Shown here piece after piece: positions 35,756 through 48,100 of a stretch of DNA of 64,000 nucleotides. The stretch covers positions 248,001-312,000 of the forward strand of contig SNVD02010278.1 of the NCBI GenBank assembly GCA_013180625.2. The letters are read 5' to 3'. The notes beneath the pieces are model-generated. The model was not told the DNA's origin. It made no database searches and saw only the letters and a program-made list of their open reading frames with translations. This DNA comes from Boswellia sacra. Its lineage: Eukaryota; Streptophyta; Magnoliopsida; Sapindales; Burseraceae. The position numbers were made by a program, and so were the translations under genes. Numbering within the stretch: the first letter of the stretch is position 1; each line of letters starts with the position of its first letter.

Positions 35756-36764
35756 ATGGCTCCAGGTGGACGGAAGAGAACAAAAAATGTTAATAGTGCA
35801 AAGAGTAGCACTCCAGAAAATAACAATGCAAGGAGTAGTATTCCATAGAGCAACAATGCAAGGAGTAGAATTCTAGAGAGTGGCAATGCAAGGAGTGACA
35901 TTCCAGAGATTAACATTGCTAACACAGAAGAGAATAGTGAAAGGCCAAGACAAGTCCAAAGTGAAATAGGTAAAATGGTTTCTTAATTAATATATCATGT
36001 GTAAACTTTTTTTCCTAATGTTGAAAAATGTTAGTTCTTTGATCTGGCAGACAACTTGATAAGTTCAATTTTCAAGCACTCCACCATCTTCAATACTGGT
36101 TGGCACCAATTGCTCATTCTAGAATATAGGTAGAGACCTTTCATGTCATGAATTGACTTTATTATAGTTTGAGGAAATTAAGTTTGATAAAATATCAAGT
36201 CAATGTCGCTGCTTGCCTAAGATTTCAGCTAGCTTTTTATTCTGTTTGATTAAATAATGAAGATATGAGAATAACTCAATAAATAAATAAACCCCTATAA
36301 GTTTTATTTCTAATTCCTTTAAGTTGAGTTCTTTTCTTTTGTATTAACTTTGTATTATTATTTTTTCTAATTTATAGGCATCGTTGTGTGAGCTAGAGGC
36401 ATCCAATGCTCGTGGAGAAACAGATTTAACTGAGATACAGATATCTCAAATGGTGTTTGGTAAAAAATCTGGCTATGCTAAAGGATTAGCAATGCGAATA
36501 CAAACTTCTCATGCTCCATATGTTTCAATACATACTGATGAATTGAAGAAGCAAATAGATGATCATAAGACTCACTTTGAAGGTAAGATAGAGGAACAAA
36601 AGGCTCATTTTCAAGGTCAGATGGAGGAACAAAAGTCTCATTTTGAAGGTATTATATCTTCACAACAGAAAATCATGGAAGATTTGAATACTAAGTTTCG
36701 AGAACTTGAGAAAATGATGCATCATTACTTGGGTGACAACTCTGTTGGTTCACCTTCACAGTAG
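35756..36764 (+). pseudogene. TnpA-like CACTA protein (plant Ptta/En/Spm transposase family)
   Basis: TnpA-type proteins bind subterminal repeats of CACTA ends and bring the termini together. Exon 1 (35756-35969) opens MAPGGRKRTKNVNSAKSS and then has four copies of a ten-residue unit (…NNARSSIPE…), with TAG at 35846-35848 in place of a Glu codon. Exon 2 is about 36051-36119. Exon 3 (36378-36764, after tttatag) contains TDLTEIQISQMVFGKKSGY, the conserved core of the family, then a coiled coil with three EEQKxHFEG heptad-like repeats, and ends GDNSVGSPSQ. Donor and acceptor sites are present. Apart from the single stop it is readable. Confidence 0.7.
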
Positions 36765-37129
36765 CCACCAACTTGGTCGTGGTCTTCATCTTCATCCTAG
36801 TTAGCATATATATTTTTGTGTACATATTATTGCATATTTGGGTGACAACATGATGGTTTATCTTCGTATCAATCACCATCTTTATACTAGTTAGAATATA
36901 TATTTTTGTCTATGTTGTCACTTTGTGAATGGTTTATGCCCATAGTTTTGTTGCTTATACATGGATATATAAGCTTTTTGGACTAGCTTCTTTTGTAGTA
37001 CATTTTGTAATACTTTGAAACTAATGATATGAATCATGTGGTGTTATCGTTTAATGTGCTTGACATTAGTTAAGTAGATATTATAAAAATTATATTATAG
37101 GGAAAGGTAATATAAAAGCTAAAATTTAA

Positions 37130-38128
37130 AAAAAGAAAGGGTTTTGCGACGAAATTTCGTAGCAGAATCATACAATCTAAATCTTTCAGCAACAAAAAAG
37201 TCGTCACTATATGCTAGACACAATAACTCAAGCACCAACTTTGTCGCTGAAACATCCTTTTGCGACAACATGTTCTCGCGATAGATTTACAAGCACATTT
37301 TCACGGACAACATATTCATCACAAAATATCAACAAGAACCTTCCAACCACGTTTTAGTGAGGAAAATGTTGTAGCTGAAACATCCTTCTGCAACGACATT
37401 TTGTCTCAATAGATATACATTATAGTTTACAGAGACAATAAAATTGTGGCAAAATGTTAATAAAAATATCAATTCCATTTTAGTGAGAAAAACATTTTAG
37501 CAAGAATACCATACTGCGACGAAAGTTTCTCGCTATAGTTATGAATGGATGTCTACAGCGACAAATAAATCATCGCAGAATGTTAGTAAACCATTAAACC
37601 ATGATTTAGTGACGAAAACATTTGTAGCTGAAAAACCTTCTGTGACGAAATTTTATCGCAAAATGCTAGTTGAAATTCTGTAGCCATAATTTTGTGAGGA
37701 AAATCGTTGTAGCTAAAAACCATTGTGTGACAAAATGTTAGCACAAATCATTTGACGAGGAAAATTTTTGTAGCTGAAAACATCTTCTAGGACGAAATTT
37801 TGTTGTGCAACCACCATCGAGCGAGGAAAATCATTGTAGCTAAAAATTCATTCTGCTACGAAATATCGTCGCAAAATGATATTCAAAATCAAGCACCCAC
37901 ATTTTAGCGAGGAAAAACATTGTAGCTGAAACACCTTTGTGCGACAAATTATCGTCGCAGAAAATAATTTTAGCAACAACAACCTTTTCCTCGCTTGGTT
38001 TTTCTGCGACGCACCTTCTGCTACAATGGTGCGATGAAATTTATTTCGTCGGTAAAAGTTTTGGTGACGATTTTGGGGCCTTTTGCAACAAAAGTTTTCT
38101 TCGCTAAAGGTGATTTTTCCCGTAGTGA
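37130..38128. repeat. Right subterminal array of the 10.4-kb CACTA element
   Basis: About ten irregular units of roughly 90-110 bp, each with a 'ttagcgaggaaaa.cattgtagctgaaa' block followed by 'ctgcgacgaaattttcgtcgcaaaatg'. They are the same motif classes as in the left arm, in inverted orientation near the end. No coding. Confidence 0.8.
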
Positions 38129-38129
38129 T

Positions 38130-39910
38130 ACCAGGTGAGCTTGGAAACTTAACTAAACTAGGAAGACTTTAACTCTTTTTAAATCATTTAGAGGGGAAAA
38201 TTCCTAAGGAACTTGGAAAGTTAACCTCCTTAGAGGATCTTAATTTAAGTGGGAATCAACTTTCTAGTGATATACCATCAGAACTTGGTTCCTAACCCAA
38301 ATTAAGAACCTTGACTTGTCCACAAATAGGTTGAGTGACTCAATCCCAAAAAATCTAAGGAACTTGTTGAATATGAACAACTTGAATTTGAGCAATAATC
38401 AGCTTACCCAAGAACTTCCAACTCAGTTGGGAAATCTAGTTCAAGTACTATTAAAACTAGATTTGAGTCAAAACTTACTCAAAGGAGAGGTACCATCTCA
38501 AATCTGCAATTTGGAGAGCTTAGAGTATTTAAATCTCTCCCACAATAGCCTCTCTGGGTTCATTCCAAGGGAATTTGAAAAAATGAATGCCGTATCAAGC
38601 ATTGACATATCCTACAATGAGTTGGAGGGTCCAATTCCCAATAGCAAGGCATTTCAAAATGCTACTTTTAAAGTAGTACGAGGGAACAAAGCATTGTCCG
38701 GGAATGTTGGAGACTGCAACCTTGCAAAGTACCCCACCCACTACACAAAAAAGCTTAGCAAAAGCCTGGGTAATCTTCCTTATAGTTTTGCTCCCTCTTT
38801 TAGGGGCACCTACTCTCTCAATATTGGTGATCCGAATGTTCTTTTTCTTTAGTTCCCAAAGAAGAAAAGCAACTCGCAAGACCAAGAAACTGGTATAAGT
38901 AATGAAGAATTTTTCTCGATATCAATTTTTGAAGGGAAAAAGATGCGTGAAAATATCTTAACAGCAATAAAGGATTTTGATGCCAGTTACTGCACTGGGA
39001 AGGGTGTTCATGGAAGTGTCTACAAAGCAAAACTATCACCCAGGATTGTCGTAGTAGTTAAAAAAATTCACTCCATGCATACCAGTGATACAGCAAATCA
39101 GAAAGAGTTCCTAAGTGAAATAAGTGCTTTAACAGAGATACGACATCATAATATTGTGAAATTTTTTGGTTTTTGTTCACGTACTTGCCATTCATTCTTA
39201 GTCTATGAGTACCTTGAAAATGATAGCTTGGCTATAATCCTGAGCAATGAAGCAACAACAAAAGAGATAGACTGGATTAAGAGACTGAATGTTATAAAAG
39301 GCGTAGCTCATGCATTTTCTTACATGCACCATGATTGTTTCCCACTAGTTGTCCACCAAGACATATCAAGCAAGAATATATTGCTTGATATGGAATATGA
39401 AGCTCATATTTTTAACTTTGGAATAGCTAAGCTTCTTAAACCAGACTCAGCCAATTTGACTCAACTTGCAGGGACATATGGATATGTTGCACAAGGTATA
39501 TAATTCCTTCATTGAATCATTATCACCTTTTTTACATAGAATATGGATGATTGATGCATCATAACATATATATTTCACTCTGTAGAGCTTGCTTACACAA
39601 TGAAAGTAACAAAGGAATGTGATGTGTTTAGCTTCGGGTTGTCGGCACTTGAAATCATCCGAGGGAAACGTCCAGGAGATTTTCTTTCCCATTCCAGTTC
39701 GTTTGCCAAAATGAAAAACATAGAGGTTGATGATATCCTGGATTCAAGGCTATCATTTCCCTCCCTTGATGTTCAGGACAAACTCATATCCATCATAGAG
39801 GTAGCTTTTTTTATGCTTAGATGTAAATCCGTAATCTAGGCCAACGATGAACATGGTGTCTCAATGGTTAGGCAACTAATTCTCGTCTTTCCTGGAATAC
39901 GTTGCAAGGT
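38130..39910 (+). pseudogene. LRR receptor-like kinase copy 3, last LRRs, transmembrane and kinase
   Basis: Continues copy 3: PGELGNLTKL, LRRs to SHNSLSGFIPREFEKM and IDISYNELEGPIPNSKAFQ, then a frameshift into a membrane span (VIFLIVLLPLLGAPTLSILV). Kinase: Gly-rich loop GKGVHGSVYKA, VVVVKKIH (catalytic Lys), catalytic loop VVHQDISSKNILLD (HRD changed to HQD), Mg-binding DFG changed to NFG in HIFNFGIAKLL, and GTYGYVAQ. An intron follows (39496-39595, GT-AG), then ELAYTMKVTKECDVFSFG. Stops near 38170, 38293 and 39838; the C-terminus decays by 39910. The lost Asp and Arg mean no kinase activity even if translated. Confidence 0.9.
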
Positions 39911-40439
39911 TGACCTTGTTTGTAATAAGTTAAAACCTGTACTTGATGTTTTGCATACTATTCTGAATTTCATTTTTGTTTCAAGTATTTTTGTTTGGGC
40001 ATTATTAGAAGAATGGGAGATTGCTATAACGACTGTTTTACTTTCCTGGTATCTATAAATAACTTCTTGATTTGTATTATTAATACTTCTTTTAGGTTAT
40101 TGAATTTTTGAAGTCTAAAACTCTTCTTTATGAAGTATTAAATTATCACTTAAACATTATTTTCATCTGATGTAAATGTCACATTAGCAGTAGCGGAAAT
40201 AAGCAGTGTTTGGGATGGGCTACAACCTAGTCGAGTTTTGAAGAAACTTTCAATTTCATTGAGAAATTTTAAATTATAAAACTTATAATCCTCCTTCGAA
40301 AAAAAATCCTTATTCATAGCCCACATAACCTATAGACAAACAAAAGACTTTCCATTATTAGCTTGTCTTTTCCTCAAAAATTTTAATTTAATATTTAAAT
40401 AAAAATAAATTTATATTCCTTGTTTACCTTGCACATTTC

Positions 40440-40483
<44 letters not shown>

Positions 40484-40670
40484 AATTTTTAATGAAAAAA
40501 ATAGTTATAAACTAAATATTAGTGAGAAATTTTTAGCCCATCTGTAAAAAATTTCTTGATTATATCCCTACATAAACTTAGGAATTTCAGTGCTCTACTT
40601 AAAAAGAGAAAAAAAAATAGAAGAAGAAGAGTTCAATTTTTAAATTTATACATACGCACAAACACACAAT
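39911..40670. other. Intergenic, with a TA microsatellite
   Basis: No gene recognised. A (TA)n tract of about 40 bp occupies 40443-40481. Some sequence at 39915-40120 may be decayed 3' flank of receptor-kinase copy 3. Confidence 0.5.
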
Positions 40671-43600
40671 TAGGGGTGGGCGTAATTCCCTGACCCGACC
40701 CGAACTGATTGGGTTTATCCAACCCTAATCGGGTGTGATCGGTTATGAGAGAAAAAATAATCGAAATCGGGTATAAATTTGGAGTACCCGATATTACCCA
40801 ACCCGAAATCGGGTAAAATTATATAAACCTGATTGATACCCGACCTGAATATTTTTTATTAAAAAAATTTAATTTTTCACGTGGTATATAAGTTAATTGG
40901 ATGTGTCAAAAATGTTATTGTAGACCTCACCTCATGTAATTACCGTTTATGTATCTCTTTATAGCAAGAACCTTCTCTCAGCGGACTTCAACGCCCCCTC
41001 TTCAACGTCTCTCACTGCCTCACTTCAACGCACTGACGACTGTATTCCAATCGCAGTCAACCTTAAAGGCCGACAGTGGCTCGCCAGTCGCCACGACTCC
41101 AAGTGTCCACCTTGTTCGTTTGTTTCACACGTGAGTTGGAGATACGTTTGTCTCTTTGACTAGGTAAAGTTCCATGTCTGTGTGAAGCATACTTTGTTAT
41201 TAATTTATACTTATTGACTCTTTAATCATATTTTATCTGAGTTTTGCAAAAGATATGCTTGCTGGTTGCTCTCTGTTTAGAGATGCTTAGATTTTCTCAT
41301 AATACAGTTTGTTTTTGTGAGTTAGATTTTATCAAAGTTATTTACATTACTTGATCGTTGCATAAGAAAAGCTTGCTGGATGCAATCTATTTAGGGATAC
41401 ATTTAAATTGCTTGCTAGTTGCATAGGAGAGCTATATGGTTAAATTTTATCTTAATGCATTTAATACGCTTGCTGGTTGCAAAGGAATATTTACACTTCT
41501 TATTCATTAATAAACTAATTTTATTTTAATACATTTTTTTCCAGTTATGGCTTCTCAAATTGGTTCCCTGAATAATGGTCAAGCAGATGAATTCAGTAAT
41601 CAAGCAACATCTTTCAAATCTAAGAGAAAGAAGCCTCAAGTTTCGGTAGTGTGGGATTATTTCAAAAAAAATTAGTGGGAATAGATGTGTGTGCAACTAT
41701 TGTGGGAAAAGTTTTGCTTCAAACAGTAAAAAGCATGGCACAACTAACTTGTGGAAGCATTTGAATGTGTGCCCCAAATATGTTTTAAGTGAACAACATG
41801 CAGAGAAGGATGAGAAACAAAAAGTTCTTTTTTTTGATGGGAAAAATTTAGGGAGTGGGATGTCAAGCAATCTTATATCTACTAGATTTGATAAAGAAGC
41901 AATTAGGAGAGCACTTGTGGAGATGGTAATTATAGATGAGCTGCTATTTCGATTTGTTAAGAATAAAGGATTTCGTCATCTTATGCGGGTAGCTTGTCCA
42001 AAATTTGAAGTTCCCTCATGAAGAATAGTTGCAAGAGACATTTTGAAGCTTTATGTGCGTGAGAAAGAAGCTTTGAAGAATTATTTCAAGGCATACAAGG
42101 TTAGGGTTTCTCTCACTACTGACATTTGGATAGCCATTCAAAATATGAGTTATATGGTGATTACCGCACATTTTGTTGATCATGCTTGGAAGTTGCAGAA
42201 AAGAATTTTGTGTTTTTCTCAAGTTCCTAATCATAGAGGGGAAACAATTGGAAGAATTATTGAGGGTTGTTTGAACGCTTGGGGTTTGGAGAATATCTTC
42301 ACTATTACAATTGATAATGCATGTGCAAATGAAACAGCTATCAACTATTTGAAGAAGAAATTAATGAAGAATTGGAAAAATGGAGGGATGATTCTAGAAG
42401 GGAAGTACTTATATGTGCGTTGTTCTGCACATATTGTTAACTTGATTGTAGGTGAGGGTTTAAAAGAGCTCGATCGATCCATAGCTAGCATTCGAAATGC
42501 TGTGAGATATGTTAGATCTTCTCCTGCAAGGTTACAAAGGCTCAAAGATTGTGTAGAGCATGAAAGGATTCAATGTAAAGGGAATTTGGTGTTAGATGTT
42601 CCTACAAGATGGAATGCGGCTTTCTTGATGCTAGATAGTGCTCTACGGTTTCAAAAAGCATTTGAGTGGTTGGAGGAGGATGACGGGCATTATCTTAATT
42701 TTTTTCTGAGGAGAAAAAGGTGGGGCCTCCTCAAATAGATGATTGGGATAAAGCTTCTATTTTTGTGCAATTTTTTAAGCAATTTTATGAGGTAACTCTC
42801 AAGTTCAGTTCTTCTTTAACTCATACAGCCCATATTTTATTTCATGAGATGTGGTAACTTCAAGATTATTTGAGTCATTTAGAGCAACAAACAAATAACA
42901 TTTTATGTGATATGGTAAAGAATATAAAGAAGAAGTTTGATAAAAATTGGGGTTCATTGGATGGCATAAATCACATGTTACTCGTTGTTGTTGTTCTTGA
43001 TCCTAGGGCTAAGTTAAAGTATCTGACTTATGCTTATAAGGTAATATGGGGTCTTAGTAAATTTGAGGAGAAAACATCACAGATTAAAGCATTATTGTAT
43101 AAATTGTATGATTTGTATGCTTTTAAGAATGAGGGGGCTTCTTCAAATGAAATGGTGAGTTCCTCACCATCTATGTCAGTTGATGTTGATCAATATCAAG
43201 CTTCTCAATTCCCTGCGCCCAAACAACATCCATTTGAAAGGTTTCTTCAGGATGAGAAATTGGAAGGTTCATCATATAAAGTGGACAAGTATTTGTCTAA
43301 TCCAACAGTGCAAGGAAAACAAGATAATTTTGAAATACTAGATTGGTGGAAGGTAAATGTGGCAAACTTCCTTGTTTTAGCAAGAATGGCAAGGGCATGT
43401 ATTTGCTATTCCTATCTCAATCGTGGCTTCTGAGTCTGCATTTAGTACAGGCAGACGCATTCTAGATCAATTTAGGAGCTCGCTAACTCCTAAAATGGTT
43501 GAGTCATTAATCTGCTCACAAAATTAGATTACTTACACATTATGTGATGAAATCTTCCCATTCTCATAGTTGGATGAAAGCAAAGATGGGGATCATGTGG

Positions 43601-43900
43601 TGTTTGGTGAATCTGAACCTACTATGTCAGGTAAAATACCATTCATTAACCATTTTACTTTTATGTTAGATTATATAGTGATTTCATTAGATTAATTTAT
43701 TAACTTTTGTTTTTGCATTTGTCAATGATAAAGATGTGTTTGGATATACTATATCAACATTGGAGCGGTTGGACATTGAAGCATGAATAATGAGTTGAAG
43801 CCTTGAAAGAGTAGGCTTGACTGTTGTGGAGTTTGCTTCATCTCTTGGAGTTTGTCTTTGTAGTTGTTTTTGTTTGTACATGTTTTTAGGAATTTTCTTT
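40671..43900 (+). mobile_element. hAT (Ac-like) transposon, decayed
   Basis: Starts TAGGGGTGGGCG, a terminus common to plant hAT elements, followed by subterminal repeats of ACCCGA/TCGGGT in both orientations (40697-40850). A leader with an intron (acceptor ttttccag at about 41544) precedes the transposase frame. The right terminus and 8-bp target duplication were not identified; the end given is approximate. Confidence 0.7.
41547..43527 (+). pseudogene. hAT transposase (zinc finger BED / RICESLEEPER-like)
   Basis: ATG at 41547 (MASQIGSLNNG), then BED zinc finger CVCNYCGKSFASNSKKHGTTNLWKHL, the RNase H-like catalytic region (VSLTTDIW, ITIDNACANE, RCSAHIVNLIVGEGL, DVPTRWNAAF), and the C-terminal hAT dimerisation motif (ESAFSTGRRILDQFRSSL). 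Defects: one extra A in an A-run at about 41665, TGA at 42019 where CGA is expected, a frameshift near 42705, a stop at about 42854 and another shift near 43395. Long frames survive between them (42043-42738, 42870-43433), so inactivation is fairly recent. The final TAG at 43525 replaces a Trp codon. Confidence 0.9.
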
Positions 43901-44329
43901 AGTTACTCATGAAATTTTATTCATGAGTTTGTGGAGTTTTTTCCCCAAATCTCATATTGTATTCATATTGTCTTCTTAGCATGTTGCTTTGAATTAATTT
44001 GTTGTCTTTTTGAAACTAGAAAGATTGTTTGTGGCAACTACTACATCCTCTATTGTCTTATTGAAACTAGAAATATTTTTTTAATCTTCTATTGTCTACA
44101 ATTCAAAAAATGCTGCATTTCCAAGCTCTTAACAACTCCACCTCCGTCGATGTTTAGACATCCTCTATTGTCTACAATTCACTTGCCATTTGTTTCAACC
44201 TGCAAATATAAGACCGTTATAGTTAAATATTATGCAAACAGGCAAAAAAACAAAGCTAAAACAAGCAACTTGCAAAAACGCTCGACAAAATTTGACAAAA
44301 TTCGACGCGCTCGATAGAGCTCGACACGA
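43901..44329. other. Region after the hAT transposase, no gene recognised
   Basis: The phrase 'catcctctattgtcta' recurs at 44044 and 44160. 44270-44330 holds 'ctcgacaaaatt' and 'ctcgacgcgctcgata' repeats. The hAT right end may lie here. Confidence 0.35.
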
Positions 44330-45316
44330 CTCCAATAATGATTATGTCTTTTGAAAAGTAGGCACTACAAGGCAAAGACCTTGACATAGACGGTTTTGAA
44401 TGGCTGTAAGGCAATGGGGTGCCATCGGTTTAAGCTTCAACTAGGTCGTACTTCAAGAAACTCGAAACCACGCACTTAATTAGAGACTCGTAGGCTCCAT
44501 TCACATTGTAACAACAAAGACCTATTAGAGTGGAGTCAAGATATAGCCAAGATGGGTGAAATGAATTCCCAAAGATTTTGACTAAGGATTGAAGAGGGGC
44601 CAATGACAATGGTTCTAATTAATACATTAATGACAATGTCTTCAACATTAATGCTAAATAGAAGATGATTTTATGCAATAAATACTTGACAACGTTATAC
44701 CATTTTTGTAGACAATAATTGTTGAACCAAAAGTTTGAAGAGATTAATGTAATTAAGACCATGCATGCATCATTCCTCATCATATTCCAAGTTCAATTAG
44801 GAAAAAATAATTAGAGAATTGTTACAGAATCTCAGAAGGCAATAAGTCATGCTTTCAAAAAAAAAATAAATAAATGTAATTTATTACTTAGAGAAAGTAA
44901 TTCAGATCATGTATCGAAAAGAAAATCCATCCTAAAACACATTCATTCACGGAGGAACCTTATTAGTTCTCACAATTTTCGAATGTGCCATTAGAAATGA
45001 TGCAATACAAGACAAATAACCTTTAGTTGGAATGTGAAGTTGTGATTCTTTTTTATTGTAGAGCCTGGAGGCTTATCCTTTAAGGTTGGACTGGTCTAAG
45101 TTGTAAAAACACCTTCAATTGTAGACTAAATCCATATTGTAACGACACAAACCTTGCATTGCATTTGATGATTCACTTTCTTGGCGAAAGAGACAAAATT
45201 AGTTCCCGAATCTACAGGTGGAGAAAATCAGTTTTCTACGTAAAAATAACTAAAGATAGCAAAAATCCTGGAGTGTAAAATGGTGCAGAGGCTTTTTAAT
45301 TCCAAGGTAGCCTCGA
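44330..45316 (+). repeat. Repeated spacer unit with NLR debris and receptor-kinase copy 4 upstream region
   Basis: 44340-44500 matches 59705-59830 plus 60380-60440 of the NLR fragment, with about 600 bp deleted ('ggcactacaaggcaaagacc', 'gccatcggtttaagctt'). 44515-44800 matches 24660-25140 and 60450-60700. 44930-45310 matches 25190-25530 (5' flank of copy 3: 'aaaataactaaag', 'tggtgcagagg.tttttaat', 'ggtagcctcgagag'). The unit is cut at 45319 by a CACTA element. Confidence 0.7.
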
Positions 45317-45414
45317 GAGCACTAATAGACAAAGGGCCTAATGCACGTTGCTAAAAGTCATGTATTTTTGAATTTTTACCAATGTGCAATGCACGCTGTC
45401 ATAGGTATTATAAT

Positions 45415-45445
<31 letters not shown>

Positions 45446-47954
45446 ATGTATTTTTGGGTAATTTATAATAGTTATAAAATTTATAATTATATAAATTATA
45501 ATACAAATTATTACACTAAAGTACGCAATTAAATATAATAAAAAAGTGCTCATTAAAATTAAAATAAACATCATTACAACACTAAAAGTTTCAAGTATTT
45601 TTTTCTAAATATAGTAGCCTAAATGGCTTATAATAAAGAAATAATAAGTACTACATGATTATGTTCTGGAAATACCATGAGTGAAACAAAAATTAAAAAA
45701 AAAAAATATGTCTTCTGTAACTCTTTAATACTTTCATCTTCTTGAAGTAATTTGATAAACACAAACAAGTCCTATAGAAAAAAATATGAACAAATTACAA
45801 GAAAATTAGTTGAATGTAATGAATAAGTATTATAAATTTCTCTTAAATATTCATTATAAATAGAACACAACTTATAAAAATTCCTTTCCCGAAAGGTACG
45901 CTCATGTCTTATTGTTTTTTGTGCAAGTGGAGTTCTTTACATTGCTTCTCTACAAGTGCAGTCCTTTGCATTTTTAGTCAACAAAGGCTGCTCTCTTTTG
46001 CTAGATGAAAATATATAATTTAATCTCAAAACAGCGCTACTCAAGTCTCAATTGCTTAGGACAAGAAACAAAGTCTATCTCTTAAAAGAAGCCCTTGAAC
46101 TAAGTCCAGATCACAAGATCAAGGTCAAAAATTAATAATTTTCCCATCTTTTAAAAGAAGCCCTTGAACAAAGTCCATCACAATTACACCTAATGAATAA
46201 AATATGAAAAACTAGTACAAATGAAGGCAAAATACATGCACTTACCACTTATTGATAAGTTGCGATAAAAAGCAAGATCTAATCCTAGCACCTAATTCCA
46301 ATATCTAAAATTATATTAAAATTGTATGAACAAAATAAAAATTTCCTAATACCTAGAGTCTGTTATGCATTCATAGATAAGATGCCTTGGCAACTCAACT
46401 GTAAAACAAATAAGTGAGGGTTGAAGACAATAAATAAAAAGTAAGATCTAATACTTCATAATTGTTTATTCTTGTATTACCCAGCTAATTAGTCTAGCTC
46501 AAAAACATTAACAGCAAATCAAATAGAAAGGGACCCTGAATGAAACAGGCTGAGCCTGCCACCTCAACAAACTAATATTAAAGAGTTGTCTCCGGTAAGA
46601 TGGCTACTTGGGTCAATTGTATTTTCAACCCATGATGTGCCTAGTGCTAACCTGAAGGCGGTAAGAATGGATATTCCAAGCTATAAAAGATTCCCAGCCT
46701 GGAATTAACAACCCCTATCCAAAACAGAGTGGAAGCATTTTATACTCGAATAATTAGAAGTATTAGATCATACGACATCCAAGAGTAGGGGAGCACTAAT
46801 GTGGACTATGCACAAAAGTCATGTGATATACTAATGCCAATACAACTATAACGTAAAGAAAATTACCAATAAGACGTTGCCTTCAAAGAAACGAAAAGAT
46901 ATTTCAGATGATACACTATTATAAACAAACAATCACTAAGATTGGGGTCAAGTTAGCATTGATAAAATAAAATCATAGTTCAAATAGAATGTCTTAAAAA
47001 TGAATAATTATAATTTTGAAAATGATTGAAATGAATAACACCATGTATGAAGCAGAGGCTGAAAAATCTAATTAAATTTTATTGGAGTTCGTTTGATCCT
47101 TAGCAACCATAGCAGGAACTACAACTGACCCATAAAATATCTTGCTGAAACTGAAATAGTAGACCCATCAGTGTCCATTACAATTGCAAAATGAAACAAT
47201 TTTATCAATATTATATAACTACAATAAACATCATATTTGACAAGAGCAAAAGTTTAAGCATTAATTCTGCAAAAATGTTCCTAAAGAATTTTTCGCAAAT
47301 CGAGTGAACAAGTAGCTTTAAAACCCAAATTGATTGAATAAAAGTGCAAACGAAAAAAGGAACCTCAAACCCTTGGACTTTGTAGCCATTGCAAAGAAGT
47401 GAAACCATGGCAGGAATCTACACTCCTCTTCCCCTCTAGATGCAAGAAAAACATGAACTTGAAGCCAAACTCCTCCGCTAGAGCACCGGTAGCACCACAG
47501 ACACCACCACAACTGCAACTAAATTCAACACTCTCTCTTCCTCCATGATAAGCACCACAACCAATACGACCACATCCACTGTGGCCACATTGATTTTCAA
47601 CATGATATTGTAGAGTTGAGAAAGCTGCAAAAGACTAGAATTTTGATCGAAAGGAAGACAAAAGAGGAAAGAGGATGAGAGTATAGAAAGGGAGGAGGTG
47701 GAGACAAGGAGTTGAATGGCGATGGTGGGTCAAGTGGGGTTGATAAGGATTTGAAGAGAGAGAAGTTGAGCGATGATACCATGATGGGATCAATTACAAT
47801 ACAATTGATCAATTTCTCAAATAAATGCTAGCATGTTTGAATCAAAGAAATTGTTTAAATTTCATAGATCCTAATTCATCAATGTCATACATAAAATGAA
47901 CCAAATCACTGACAGCTCACTAGAAGAAAAAAGACCTATGACAACAGGCCTTTC

Positions 47955-48100
47955 GCAACGTGCACTATATGCACGTTGCAAAAGCTACCTTTTGACAACG
48001 TGCAACAAATGCACGTTGCGAAAAACAAGTTTTAGCAACGTGCACCATGCGCACGTTGCTAAAATGTGGTTTTCGCAACGTGCAACACATGCACGTTGCG
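47955..48100. repeat. Left subterminal palindrome array (four units)
   Basis: Four palindromes with half-sites GCAACGTGCA and TGCACGTTGC separated by 5-6 bases, centred near 47967, 48008, 48047 and 48087 (spacing about 40 bp). Each could form a stem of about 10 bp or bind a dimeric protein. Confidence 0.9.

Larger units (their letters stand above)
27683..38129 (+). mobile_element. Large CACTA element (10.4 kb) carrying a TnpA-like gene
   Basis: Left end CACCACAAGAAAAACTG (one change from CACTAC); right end, read inward, CACTACGGGAAAAATCACC, the same terminus as the left end of the 17889-23194 element. The flanks join to an uninterrupted LRR reading (…NNIIGSI + PGELGNLTKL). The target duplication is unclear (CAT versus ATA). 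Subterminal arrays lie at 27700-29400 (tandem units with gacgaaacttcgtagctga) and 37140-38120 (gcgaggaaaa…tgtagctgaaac units). Internal parts: SINE 29420-29521, AT-rich tandem array, tandem exon-like units 31763-35030, and transposase-gene remains 35558-36764. Confidence 0.85.

Noticed and set aside
35725..35925. Minus-strand frame with LLALLLSGI repeats resembling a membrane protein
   Set aside because: It is the antisense of the ten-residue repeats in TnpA-like exon 1.
47597..47812. Minus-strand 71-codon frame rich in Ser/Pro
   Set aside because: Pyrimidine-rich leader-like DNA; no conserved features.
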